Below, piece by piece: positions 1 to 6,700 of a stretch of 54,014 nt of DNA. The notes beneath the pieces are model-generated. The model was not told the origin of the DNA, ran no database searches, and saw nothing but the letters and a program-made list of their open reading frames with translations. The position numbers and the translations under genes are program-made. The stretch spans positions 1 to 54,014 of the forward strand of contig JALEKJ010000010.1 of NCBI GenBank assembly GCA_022771695.1, given 5' to 3'. The number at the start of each line of letters is the position of its first letter. Position 1 is the stretch's first letter. The stretch comes from Roseburia sp. Lineage in GTDB: Bacteria > Bacillota > Clostridia > Lachnospirales > Lachnospiraceae.

Positions 1-256
1 GCTCTGCTGCCTCCTGTTCTCTCTTTTCAAGTTCCTCTTTTCCCAGTCTTATGAAATCTTTCAAATCCCTCACTCTGCGATTGTATGAATCCAGTGCTTT
101 CTTTGCATTGTCATACTGCCATTTCAGAAAAAGCCATTGAGTTGTTCCCTCTTTTTCTTTCAGTTCTTTTTCTGCTTTTTCAATAGCCTCTTTCAAGTCT
201 CCACTGAATTTGAATGTTGTTCCGTCCTTTTTATGCACTGCCCTCATTCCTGCCAT
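1..256 (-). CDS. Partial coiled-coil hypothetical protein of the mobile element
   Basis: Open frame running off the left edge of the window, so the C-terminus is missing; 85 residues are visible. It begins MAGMRAVHKKDG at 256 with a good ribosome binding site (GGAGGGG) about 8 nt upstream, inside the end of the parA gene. After a short N-terminal strand-like part (TTFKFSGDLKEA) it is highly charged and rich in Lys and Glu, as in a long coiled coil. It is the next gene of the parA operon. Function not recognised; a partner of ParA or a conjugation accessory protein is possible but only a guess from position. Confidence 0.7.
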   Translation of the reverse strand, partial: MAGMRAVHKKDGTTFKFSGDLKEAIEKAEKELKEKEGTTQWLFLKWQYDNAKKALDSYNRRVRDLKDFIRLGKEELEKREQEAAE

Positions 257-259
257 GCA

Positions 260-1036
260 TCACCCCTCCATTTCCTTTAGAATTTCATGTACAACATTGC
301 GATAGTCCTGTGATGTGATGCATCTCGGAGAGAACTTCGGGAGTGGTGTCATTGCTATTGTCGCCCTCTCTGCAATGATTGACCTGCGTACTGGAGTTAC
401 GAACATGTCAAATCCGGATTCTGTTTTCATCCATTCCTCATAGTCCAGTGTTGTCTTGTTCTTCATCCTCATTGTCATTAGACCCTTGATTCTCAAGTTC
501 GGATTGATTTCTTTCAAGTCCTCCACCTGCTCCTCAAGATTGTGGATTGCCTCGTTCTCATATCCTCCCACTTTCACTGGTGCGATGACTAACTGTGCAG
601 CAAGCAGGATATTGATGACCACCATGTCAAAGAATCGACCGCAGTCACAAACACAATAGTCGTATGCCTCCGATACTTCCTCAAGTGCCTCTTTGAACCT
701 TGTGACCTGCTTTTCCTCTGCTCTCATGATGTTGCTGTGTGTGTCGTGCAAGTACCCGTTTGCTGTGATGATGTCAATGTGTGAATACTGCGTCGGCTTT
801 ATGAGTTCCGATGTCCTATATGTACCGCCCACGCACTCGTGACGCTCAAGCAACTCGCTCATTCCGATTCCCTCCGGTTCGAACATTTCCAGTGTCTTGG
901 ATGTGTCTCCCTGTGGGTCTCCGTCAATCAATAAAACTCTCTTTTTGTACTCCTCTCCCAAAATATAGGCGATTGAATCAGAGGTCGTCGTCTTTCCGAT
1001 TCCTCCTTTTGGTGACATAACTGCGATTATCTTCAT
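260..1036 (-). CDS. ParA/Soj-type partition ATPase
   Basis: 258 residues, typical of the family. A deviant Walker A box KGGIGKTT lies at residues 10-17, the A' motif LLIDGDPQGD near 35-44, and a Walker B-like YDYCVCDCG near 125-133. ParA ATPases move plasmid or element DNA by nucleotide-dependent binding to the nucleoid; a dedicated ParB was not found, although the truncated coiled-coil gene just downstream (4 bp away) could be the partner. It sits in the minus-strand element operon. A ParA on an integrated element suggests a replicating circular stage, consistent with the HUH replication gene at 3215-4129. Confidence 0.9.
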   Translation of the reverse strand: MKIIAVMSPKGGIGKTTTSDSIAYILGEEYKKRVLLIDGDPQGDTSKTLEMFEPEGIGMSELLERHECVGGTYRTSELIKPTQYSHIDIITANGYLHDTHSNIMRAEEKQVTRFKEALEEVSEAYDYCVCDCGRFFDMVVINILLAAQLVIAPVKVGGYENEAIHNLEEQVEDLKEINPNLRIKGLMTMRMKNKTTLDYEEWMKTESGFDMFVTPVRRSIIAERATIAMTPLPKFSPRCITSQDYRNVVHEILKEMEG

Positions 1037-1069
1037 TTTGTTTCCTCCTGTTATCCTCTTGTTTTCCTG

Positions 1070-1210
1070 TTACATGAAACCTCTGTCCTGTGGCTGCCAT
1101 CCGCATCTGTACATGTGCATACTCTCACCCACCTTGTATAGAATGAAAGCAAATACTGCTACCAGTGCGATAATGATGACGACTGCTGCCACGATGATGA
1201 TTTTCCACAC
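1070..1210 (-). CDS. 46-residue single-span membrane protein
   Basis: I place the start at the GTG at 1210 because AGGAGG at 1218-1223 lies 7 nt upstream; longer readings start inside the previous gene. The product begins VWKIIIVAAVVIIIALVAVF, a single transmembrane helix with almost no N-terminal tail, followed by a short polar C-terminus containing one Cys. It lies between an unknown 94-residue protein and parA in the element operon. No family recognised. Small single-span proteins are common in conjugative elements and phages. Confidence 0.65.
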   Translation of the reverse strand: MWKIIIVAAVVIIIALVAVFAFILYKVGESMHMYRCGWQPQDRGFM

Positions 1211-1221
1211 ATTCTCACCTC

Positions 1222-1506
1222 CTAGATTAAAATTGTGTAGTATAGTGTCATTTGCAAATCGCTGAAACTGAAACTCGGTGTTTCTTCCGGCTTTAGCGGT
1301 TGCATGAGGTTCAATTCTTTCCATCGCTTGTGGCGAATCTCCGGAATCACTCTGAATCTCTTGACCTGCGTGTCCTTGTATTTTTCAATCAGTTCTTTGT
1401 CTGCTCTTATGTTCGCAAAATACTGATTGCATATTTCAACATCGCCCTGCATGATTCTCACTCTGTCCGGACTTTCAAGAATTGTCATGATGTCGCTCAC
1501 CGTCAT
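1222..1506 (-). CDS. Hypothetical protein, 94 residues
   Basis: The frame is open from 1524, but the ATG at 1506 is preferred: the box AGGAGGTGCAGCAGG precedes it directly, and the ATG at 1524 lies inside that box. The protein begins MTVSDIMTILESPDRVRI and is mixed alpha/beta by eye, with no membrane segment or recognisable motif. It lies 14 bp downstream of the VRR-NUC gene in the same operon and slightly overlaps the ribosome binding site of the next small membrane gene, suggesting coupled translation. Function unknown. Confidence 0.7.
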   Translation of the reverse strand: MTVSDIMTILESPDRVRIMQGDVEICNQYFANIRADKELIEKYKDTQVKRFRVIPEIRHKRWKELNLMQPLKPEETPSFSFSDLQMTLYYTILI

Positions 1507-1520
1507 CCTGCTGCACCTCC

Positions 1521-1991
1521 TCATTTCTTTCTCTGTTTGCTCTCTTTGATTTCCCCGTTCTTGAGGATGCTGTTGTTCGGGATGCTCATTCTCTGATTTC
1601 TCTCCATGTGTTCCCTGTCTGAAAGATTCAGATATTCCTCAAGGACTTTGATTGCCTCCTCTGCTGAATAGCATGTCGCAACGAAATGTCCTGCCTCTGC
1701 CATGTCCTCAAGAAACTCTTTTTGTGATTCCTGCTGCCTGTTGTCACCGTATTTCATCTCGATGTACATTCCGCAATATATTCCTTTCGGGTATGGTAGG
1801 CACAAATCGGAAACACCTGCCTTGACACCCATCTGTTTGAGTTTCACTGCCTCCATCTTGTTCCTGCTGCCTCCGTTCGGTATATGGTGCAACCACTTGA
1901 GTTCCGGATGCCTGTTCAAATTCCAGTTCGCCCACGATACGACATTGATTTGTTCTGTGTCCTCGCTCCTCATTGCATATTTCATGTTCAT
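1521..1991 (-). CDS. VRR-NUC domain nuclease
   Basis: 156 residues. The fold signature is clear: IPNGGSR (37-43), a conserved Gly-Val-Ser-Asp with Asp62, and the strand YIEMK with Glu78 and Lys80 followed by Gln87. This is the PD-(D/E)XK core of stand-alone VRR-NUC proteins of phages and mobile elements. These are thought to act as structure-specific or Holliday-junction-type nucleases during replication or recombination. It overlaps the upstream small Cys protein by 4 bp (ATGA), indicating coupled translation. The C-terminal 40 residues are a polar tail with no known motif. Confidence 0.88.
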   Translation of the reverse strand: MNMKYAMRSEDTEQINVVSWANWNLNRHPELKWLHHIPNGGSRNKMEAVKLKQMGVKAGVSDLCLPYPKGIYCGMYIEMKYGDNRQQESQKEFLEDMAEAGHFVATCYSAEEAIKVLEEYLNLSDREHMERNQRMSIPNNSILKNGEIKESKQRKK

Positions 1992-2134
1992 TCTCTCTCA
2001 CCTCTTTTCTGCTGCGTTGTCTTATCTGCCTTGCAAATATCGAAATACTCACAAAACAAACAGTTGCTCCGACAATGGTCTCTTTCTTTCATGTGATTGA
2101 TTCTCTCAAGAATCTGTCTGATTCCGAATCTCAT
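1988..2134 (-). CDS. Small cysteine-rich protein, 48 residues
   Basis: Begins MRFGIRQILERINHMKERD at 2134, with GGAGGAAA about 10 nt upstream. Its start overlaps the preceding gene's stop by 4 bp (ATGA) and its stop overlaps the VRR-NUC start in the same way, a strong sign of a translated gene. The core CRSNCLFCEYFDIC holds four Cys spaced C-x3-C-x2-C-x5-C, suggesting a zinc or iron-sulfur site. It could be a small DNA-binding or adaptor protein for its neighbours; this is inference only. Confidence 0.65.
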   Translation of the reverse strand: MRFGIRQILERINHMKERDHCRSNCLFCEYFDICKADKTTQQKRGERE

Positions 2135-2472
2135 TCTTTCGGTTTCCTCCCTCGTGTTTCTCTGTATGTCAGATGTGAGTGCATAAACACGCTGCTCTCT
2201 GCGTATGCTGTCCGTTTTCTCATTCTTGGATTTTCACAAACCCAGTTCCCCAGTCTTATCAATTCGCCTTTTCTTGCGTTTGATAAATTGCGATATGGAT
2301 ACGGTGTCAAACTCACGCACACCTCCTCGACCTCATGTGTCACATCGTTCCATCCTTTTACGCTGAATTTTGTCCGGTCAACTCCTATGAAATCAATTCC
2401 TGCGTCCTGCAACTGTTTCTCTGCTTTCCGGAAAAACTTCTCTTTCTCGGACTGCTGCCAGTTGAATCTCAC
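2131..2472 (-). CDS. Hypothetical protein, 113 residues
   Basis: Starts with GTG at 2472, overlapping the lytic transglycosylase stop by 4 bp and using a GAGGAGGTG box inside that gene's last codons. The protein is soluble and basic at both ends (RFNWQQSEKEKFFRKAEKQL at the N-terminus, RETRGRKPKE at the C-terminus), with a central beta-rich part. No family recognised. The very basic C-terminus could contact nucleic acid. It is part of the coupled string rep - transglycosylase - this gene - Cys protein - nuclease. Confidence 0.65.
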   Translation of the reverse strand: MRFNWQQSEKEKFFRKAEKQLQDAGIDFIGVDRTKFSVKGWNDVTHEVEEVCVSLTPYPYRNLSNARKGELIRLGNWVCENPRMRKRTAYAESSVFMHSHLTYRETRGRKPKE

Positions 2473-3218
2473 TGTTGCAACACCTCCTCGATTTCCTTTG
2501 CCCTTTTCATGATGGTGCTGTTGTAGTCATAGATATATATTCCTTTGCTCCACATGTGTCTGTATGCTCCTGCTTGCCCGTAGTTGTACGCTGTGAGTGC
2601 GTCCTGCTGTGTTCCGTACTTTTCAATGAGTTCCGCAAGGTAGTCCACCCCGACAAGTATGTTCTGATACGGGTTCATGAGGTCAGTGCAGTTCAATCTC
2701 TCCATCCTGTCCTCGTGATAGTCCTCATATACCTGCATATAACCCATGCTGTGACCGTCATCCCCGACCTTGTCAAATACATATCCGGATTCACGCTCAA
2801 TGAGTGCAATCACAAGTTCGTACCGGACACCGTAATTCTTGCATACGATGTATGTATAAATCTGCATTTTCTCCGGCATATAGCCTCCGGTTCTTTGGTA
2901 TTCCTCCGGTATCTCATAGAACTGGAATCCCTCGACATCATCCGCACCCCAGTCCTCTGACATCGTGCCAAATACTGCATATCTGTCCGGTTCTGTCTCT
3001 GTTTCCTGTTGCACGGTCTCCCATTTTACTGTCAGTTCTGCAAGTTCCTCCTGCTGCATCTCCTCGAACTGCTCTGCTCTCTGCTGCTCAAGTTCCTGCT
3101 CTTTTCTCTCTTTACCTCTTACCGTCGTTGCAATCATGTGAATCGCTAAAATCAACACAATCGCAATCAGAAACACCATGCATCTTCTGTCGTATTTTCT
3201 TTTCTGCTGCCTTTTCAT
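2469..3218 (-). CDS. Membrane-anchored lytic transglycosylase (GH23/SLT domain)
   Basis: 249 residues. A basic N-terminus is followed by one transmembrane helix (about 14-32), a Glu/Gln-rich spacer (35-75) and an SLT domain from about 112. Family marks are ALIERESGY with probable catalytic Glu143, SMGYMQVY (157-164) and AYNYG (210-214). These enzymes cleave peptidoglycan between MurNAc and GlcNAc; on mobile elements they open the wall for a conjugation or phage apparatus. Its ATGA overlap with the rep gene couples the two. Its presence hints that the element encodes transfer functions left of the window. Confidence 0.85.
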   Translation of the reverse strand: MKRQQKRKYDRRCMVFLIAIVLILAIHMIATTVRGKERKEQELEQQRAEQFEEMQQEELAELTVKWETVQQETETEPDRYAVFGTMSEDWGADDVEGFQFYEIPEEYQRTGGYMPEKMQIYTYIVCKNYGVRYELVIALIERESGYVFDKVGDDGHSMGYMQVYEDYHEDRMERLNCTDLMNPYQNILVGVDYLAELIEKYGTQQDALTAYNYGQAGAYRHMWSKGIYIYDYNSTIMKRAKEIEEVLQQ

Positions 3219-4129
3219 CGTTTCCTCCTTTTCCGCATCCTCGCTCGTATGTAGAACATGCCATTGAAATCGTTGTAATATACACCGGAATCCGTGAAAT
3301 CATATTCCGGAAACCACTTTTTCATCTGAACCTCAATCGTGTCTCTGTCCTTGAGCATTTCATCCACATATTTCTTGATTTTCTTATAGTTCCCCTTGCC
3401 TTTTTCCGGCTGCTTTGAATGAACCACCCGAACCTCCGGCATTTTCAAACCTTTCGAGGACATCCATCTCTTTTCCGACTTGATTCTGTTCTTTTCCTCA
3501 ACGATATAGTTTGCCATTCCGGACAACCCGTTCTCGTCTGTCTCCAGTCGTCTCACCTCGTTTCTGCTCGACTGCCCCCAACATGCCTCAACCGTGTCCA
3601 TGTCCATGTCTCCATCCATGACAATGTGATGATGCCATCTGATTTCCTGCTCCGGATTGTAGGCATTTACAATCACATATCTCGCATTGTCCAGTCCTCT
3701 CTTTTTCCTCTGATAGTTGACCCGTCGGATGTACTTTTGCACATTCTTGATTGCTGCATCCACATCTCCGTCCGCAGGGAGGTGGTCATCATCATATGTG
3801 AGTGTTATCCACAAATCCCTGTCGGTGAAATTCTCGTTGATTAGTCTCTCGACATACTTCCTTGCGTTCTTATCGTTGAGGTTTCTCTGTGCCTGTGAGT
3901 TGTCTTTCTTTGCTGTCCTACCCTCCTCCGGTACTTCATCCATGCTCTTGAACTGTGGATATATCTCAACCTCCAGTTGCTCTCCTGCTCGTATCTCCTT
4001 GAGTGCATACACAAGTGATTTCCTGTTCTTTGCCATCTGCTCAATGAAATACTCACCTAAATCCTCTATTGATTTATTGAACGCTGCCTCGTAGTCATAT
4101 GATACATACTGTTCTTTTCTCTTTTTCAT
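3215..4129 (-). CDS. HUH-type rolling-circle replication initiator (Rep)
   Basis: 304 residues. The three motifs of HUH endonucleases can be read: motif 1 LWITLTYDDDHLP (106-118), the metal-binding WHHHIVMDG (165-173), and motif 3 MANYIVEEKN with probable nicking Tyr208. This arrangement matches Rep proteins of small rolling-circle plasmids and single-stranded phages rather than large relaxases. It should nick a double-strand origin and stay bound to the 5' end. No AGGAGG box precedes the ATG; only a weak AGGATGG. The leader contains a hairpin (4173-4193) and is crossed by a predicted antisense RNA (4285-4347), a typical way to limit Rep dose. Confidence 0.82.
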   Translation of the reverse strand: MKKRKEQYVSYDYEAAFNKSIEDLGEYFIEQMAKNRKSLVYALKEIRAGEQLEVEIYPQFKSMDEVPEEGRTAKKDNSQAQRNLNDKNARKYVERLINENFTDRDLWITLTYDDDHLPADGDVDAAIKNVQKYIRRVNYQRKKRGLDNARYVIVNAYNPEQEIRWHHHIVMDGDMDMDTVEACWGQSSRNEVRRLETDENGLSGMANYIVEEKNRIKSEKRWMSSKGLKMPEVRVVHSKQPEKGKGNYKKIKKYVDEMLKDRDTIEVQMKKWFPEYDFTDSGVYYNDFNGMFYIRARMRKRRKR

Positions 4130-4172
4130 CTGACACCATCCTGCTGCTTATTATGATTTAGGTTTTCGTTGA

Positions 4173-4193
4173 CTTGTTAATATCTATAACAAG
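4173..4193. repeat. Inverted repeat upstream of rep
   Basis: Perfect 7-bp arms CTTGTTA/TAACAAG around a 7-nt AT-rich loop, 44 bp before the rep start codon. It could be a Rep or repressor binding site, or a cruciform nick site of the origin; the sequence cannot separate these. Confidence 0.5.
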
Positions 4194-4249
4194 GACGCTA
4201 AACCCCTCAAAAACCCTTTTAGAATCAGCGTTTTTCACGCTTTTTTTGA

Positions 4250-4278
4250 TTGCAATTCTGTGTCAGATTTGATATAAT
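4250..4278 (+). promoter_or_regulatory. Predicted sigma-A promoter of the antisense RNA
   Basis: TTGCAA (4250-4255), 17 bp spacer, TATAAT (4273-4278), with a G six bases... upstream of the -10 only weakly extended. It reads on the plus strand, opposite to all surrounding genes, toward a terminator only about 65 nt away, so it can serve only a short RNA. Confidence 0.65.
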
Positions 4279-4284
4279 ATCTCT

Positions 4285-4347
4285 AGTGAGTTTCAAGTCT
4301 GACAAGACTTGCATCGGACATCCGGTTGCGACGGATGTCCTTTTTCT
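4285..4347 (+). ncRNA. Predicted 63-nt small RNA antisense to the rep leader
   Basis: Downstream of the TTGCAA-17-TATAAT promoter are two stem-loops: CAAGTC/GACTTG (4294-4311), then a 9-bp perfect stem GGACATCCG/CGGATGTCC with a 7-nt loop (4316-4340) followed by TTTTT, a textbook intrinsic terminator. No ORF fits. The operon above rep is read on the other strand through this point, so the RNA would be complementary to the rep mRNA leader. Countertranscribed RNAs of this size and position control Rep in rolling-circle plasmids (pT181, pMV158 types). The function here is inferred. Confidence 0.6.
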
Positions 4348-4357
4348 TTGCCCATTT

Positions 4358-4675
4358 TCATGAGTGATATTGAATCTTGATGCCTCTCGTTTTTGCAATC
4401 CGCATCTCCTGCTCCATTCCCTCCGAAATTCCGAACCGATACCCGACGAGAACTGCGTCGCACTTCTCAATGATGTGTTGTCCTGCTGCCAGTCCGATTC
4501 CTCTCTCCTGCGGAATCTCCTCCGTCAAGCACTGTGTCATGTATAGATGTACTGTCACTGGTGCATCTCCTCTCAACAATGCCTCTCTCGTGAGTTCCTT
4601 TGCATATTCAATATGCTGTTGCAACTGCTCCTCGTTGTTTGCCCGATATGGTGAGCATATATATACTGTTCGCAC
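4358..4675 (-). CDS. DUF4406-like (nucleoside 2-deoxyribosyltransferase-fold) protein
   Basis: 105 residues if the GTG at 4675 is used; AGGAGG stands 8 nt before it, whereas the longer frame to 4714 starts with no such box. The protein starts VRTVYICSPYR, followed by a helix, then GDAPVTVHLYMTQ, ERGIGLAAGQ, CDAVLVGY and GISEGMEQEMRIA. This is the pattern of DUF4406-type proteins frequent in phages and mobile elements, related in fold to nucleoside 2-deoxyribosyltransferases. Substrate unknown. It follows the methyltransferase gene by 25 bp. Confidence 0.75.
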   Translation of the reverse strand: MRTVYICSPYRANNEEQLQQHIEYAKELTREALLRGDAPVTVHLYMTQCLTEEIPQERGIGLAAGQHIIEKCDAVLVGYRFGISEGMEQEMRIAKTRGIKIQYHS

Positions 4676-4700
4676 CTGCTGCACCTCCTGTCCTGTTTCC

Positions 4701-5351
4701 TTACATAAAATCAAAAATACTCATTTGAGCCTGTTCTGCTTTGATTCTCTGCTCTGCTTTTTCAAAATATGTCTTGTTTATCTCAAATCCTAGAAACTCA
4801 TGCCTTGTCCTGTGTGCTGCTACAAGGCAACTCCCACTCCCTGCATGAGTGTCAAGAATTTTGTCTCCGTCTTTTGCGTAGTGCTCAATAACCCATTCGT
4901 ATAATCTGACAGGTTTTTGCGTCGGGTGAAATGTTCCATCTTTTAATAGTTCCACCCTGTTCATCACGACAATTCTTGTCGGTGTGTTGAATGATGTGAA
5001 AGCCAGTTCACAATCCGACATTGTCAAACCGTGCTGACCCTTATCCCAAACAATCCACCCTTTTGTTCCTTTTGTTAGGTGTTCTACAAAGTAGTTGCCC
5101 CCCCATATGATTTGATTTTCTGATACCCGTTCAAGTTCTCTGAAATACTCCTCCGGAGGAATCGACGCATCCCAGTCCTCTTTTTTATGTTCTTTTCGTG
5201 TGTGTTTCGGATTTTTGCTGATATTCAACTTTTGACCGTCAATTCCTATCCCATACGGAGGGTCGCAGATTGCCAGTTCAAAGAACTTGTCCGGAATTTT
5301 CCTCATTGCTGTCATACAATCCATGTTGTACAACTTATTTAATTCAAACAT
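4701..5351 (-). CDS. DNA methyltransferase (N6-adenine/N4-cytosine, beta-like order)
   Basis: 216 residues from the ATG at 5351, which has AGGAGGG 11 nt upstream; a GTG at 5378 would add nine residues. The catalytic motif DPPYG is at 30-34 near the N-terminus, and HPTQKP (142-147) with DTHAGSGS (167-174, SAM binding) near the C-terminus, so the motif IV region precedes motif I. These enzymes transfer methyl from S-adenosylmethionine to DNA. No restriction nuclease is adjacent, so it is probably an orphan modification enzyme protecting the element from host restriction or marking replication. Confidence 0.88.
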   Translation of the reverse strand: MFELNKLYNMDCMTAMRKIPDKFFELAICDPPYGIGIDGQKLNISKNPKHTRKEHKKEDWDASIPPEEYFRELERVSENQIIWGGNYFVEHLTKGTKGWIVWDKGQHGLTMSDCELAFTSFNTPTRIVVMNRVELLKDGTFHPTQKPVRLYEWVIEHYAKDGDKILDTHAGSGSCLVAAHRTRHEFLGFEINKTYFEKAEQRIKAEQAQMSIFDFM

Positions 5352-5374
5352 GATGACTGCTGCCCTCCTCTCTG

Positions 5375-5773
5375 TCACACATCAAAACAAACAGAATGAT
5401 ATGCCATGAACCTGTCTCTCCGCTTGAATACCTTGAACCATGATGTAAACGGTTGCCCTGTGCAATCGAACATTGACGGTACTGCACAAATCTCCTCATT
5501 CTCCTCGAAATACTTCTCTGCATCCTGTTTGTTCACCAGTGTTTCCGGTAACTCAATCAAAATAACATATCCATCTATTCCATTATCTTTCACAAGTCTC
5601 CGGTCATTGTTTCTCTTGTAAAATTTCCGAATCTCCCGTTTTTGCTCCGCAATCTTTTCCTTGACTAATTTCATGTTTTTGGGTTCTATATCTTCACACT
5701 CTGAAAGCACTTTACTGTATAGGCTTAAAGTCTCATATGCGACTTTCAAATCGCTGATATTTCTCACCTGCAT
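5375..5773 (-). CDS. Hypothetical protein, 132 residues
   Basis: Chosen start MQVRNISDLK at 5773, with AAAGGAGG 7-8 nt upstream; a longer frame starts at 5821 without such a site. The first 60 residues are helical and charged (a possible coiled coil, SECEDIEPKNMKLVKEKIAE), the rest mixed with several aromatic residues. First gene of the long minus-strand operon that continues with the methyltransferase; the reading frames are 23 bp apart. No family recognised. Confidence 0.65.
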   Translation of the reverse strand: MQVRNISDLKVAYETLSLYSKVLSECEDIEPKNMKLVKEKIAEQKREIRKFYKRNNDRRLVKDNGIDGYVILIELPETLVNKQDAEKYFEENEEICAVPSMFDCTGQPFTSWFKVFKRRDRFMAYHSVCFDV

Positions 5774-6088
5774 CCTGTTTCCTCCTTTTGGTGGTTCTCT
5801 TGGTCTTTTCACGACCCTCACCTCTACTCCGGCTTGTCTATACCGTGATTGTGCCTTTTCACCTTAAAAAGTCACCGAAAACCTGTTGACCATCCTCGCA
5901 CTTTCTAGCAGGTGCGACCGCTGCCATGTTTCTCACGGTATGTCTGAACGCTCCTCTCGGCTTGGCATCGTCAGAATGTAGGTTGCCACCCTCACATTGA
6001 CGGGTCGTGTGACCCGTTTCGCCTTGCGGTTGACCGCTGCAACAATCAACCGCCTCAAATGGTTTATCTCATACCTTGCTATTTTCTT
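5774..6088. other. 315-bp GC-richer structured non-coding block
   Basis: No gene with a convincing start is found. The block is richer in G+C than its neighbours and packed with inverted repeats: a 7-bp stem ACGGGTC/GACCCGT (6000-6017), GCGGT/ACCGC (6026-6037), CGGTTGA/TCAACCG (6027-6052), and just beyond, GCGGT/ACCGC again (6093-6106). The nonamer GACCGCTGC occurs twice (5916-5924, 6032-6040). On the minus strand a frame of about 70 codons stays open to a stop near 5868, but its only ATG is far downstream, so coding is doubtful. Candidate roles: structured RNA, single-strand origin or oriT. Confidence 0.5.
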
Positions 6089-6244
6089 TTATGCGGTCGC
6101 AACCGCAGGTTCTTTTTTTCTTGCTGCACATTCCTCCTCTGCTCTTGCCATGTATCCGGCAATGAATGATTTCTCATTGTCCTGCAAAGATGCGAATTTC
6201 TCTGCAATTCTTTCAACTGTTTCTTTTCTCTCGTCCTTTGACAT
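6089..6244 (-). CDS. Small acidic helical protein, 51 residues
   Basis: Begins MSKDERKETVERIAEKFAS at 6244 and ends AAR KKEPAVATA. The preceding gene's stop is 3 bp away and its last codons supply an AAAGGAGTGA-type ribosome binding site. The pattern of a conserved helix followed by EKSFIAGYMARAEEE is one I associate with short proteins near repressors in Firmicutes phages and integrative elements, but no function is known. Its final codons enter an inverted repeat (6093-6106). Confidence 0.65.
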   Translation of the reverse strand: MSKDERKETVERIAEKFASLQDNEKSFIAGYMARAEEECAARKKEPAVATA

Positions 6245-6249
6245 TTCCG

Positions 6250-6465
6250 TCACTCCTTTCCTCTGATTCTTTCAAGTTCCTGCTCGATGTCCTTTCCGGA
6301 ATATTCGTGCAGGAGTTTCTCTGATATGTGGTATGTCCAAATTGATGACATCTTGATTGCTGTTCCGATTGGGAGTTTCCCTTGCTGCATCGCAACTCTT
6401 ACGAATTGAGGTGACACATTTAGAATCACCGCAGCCTCGGTCGGCAATATTCGTCCGATTTCCAT
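6250..6465 (-). CDS. Excisionase-like helix-turn-helix protein
   Basis: 71 residues from the ATG at 6465 (AAGGAGG 8 nt upstream); the longer frame to 6555 crosses a divergent promoter. The N-terminus is a MerR/excisionase-type helix-turn-helix, TEAAVILNVSPQFVRVAMQQ followed by GKLPIGTAI, then a short wing and a charged helical tail. Such proteins act as directionality factors for tyrosine integrases or as regulators. It is transcribed away from the small plus-strand membrane gene, with the promoters overlapping in 6466-6553. Confidence 0.75.
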   Translation of the reverse strand: MEIGRILPTEAAVILNVSPQFVRVAMQQGKLPIGTAIKMSSIWTYHISEKLLHEYSGKDIEQELERIRGKE

Positions 6466-6484
6466 TGTGACCGCCTCCTTTTCC

Positions 6485-6513
6485 TTGTCCTGCTGCCACT
6501 CCTGCCATATAAT
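6485..6513 (+). promoter_or_regulatory. Sigma-A promoter of the plus-strand microprotein
   Basis: TTGTCC (6485-6490), exact 17-bp spacer, TATAAT (6508-6513). Transcription would begin near 6520, 34 nt before the start codon at 6554. It overlaps the divergent upstream region of the excisionase-like gene, so the two may be reciprocally controlled. Confidence 0.65.
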
Positions 6514-6553
6514 AAATGTGCAACCACTCTCAAATGACAGGAGGTGAATCCGC

Positions 6554-6700
6554 ATGGACGAAAAACTTTTTGATGAATTGAGCGAAAATGCTCTCCGCTA
6601 TGAACGAAAGCGTTCTTTCAAAAAATATCTACTCGACAACTGGATTGCTATTGTCGCCCTCATTCTTTCCGTTATTTCAATAGTTTTACAAGTATGCTAA
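6554..6700 (+). CDS. 48-residue tail-anchored membrane microprotein (toxin-like)
   Basis: Starts MDEKLFDELSENALRYERKR with AGGAGGTG 7-8 nt upstream. A basic stretch is followed by a single C-terminal transmembrane helix, WIAIVALILSVISIVLQ, and it ends Cys. It has its own promoter (6485-6513) and terminator (6729-6768). Its 3' end overlaps the oppositely transcribed 6672-6929 gene by 29 bp of coding sequence, and by about 97 nt at the RNA level. Size, topology and convergent overlap resemble type I toxins such as TxpA. No homology was tested, so the toxin role is a hypothesis. Confidence 0.65.
   Translation: MDEKLFDELSENALRYERKRSFKKYLLDNWIAIVALILSVISIVLQVC

Noticed and set aside
811-1265. Plus-strand open frames across parA and the small membrane gene
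   Set aside because: They lie opposite well-supported genes, have no ribosome binding sites and odd composition.
5997-6266. Plus-strand 89-residue frame over 5997-6266
   Set aside because: It is opposite the coupled 51-residue gene and the structured block, with no ribosome binding site; its hydrophobic look comes from the reverse of the charged helix.
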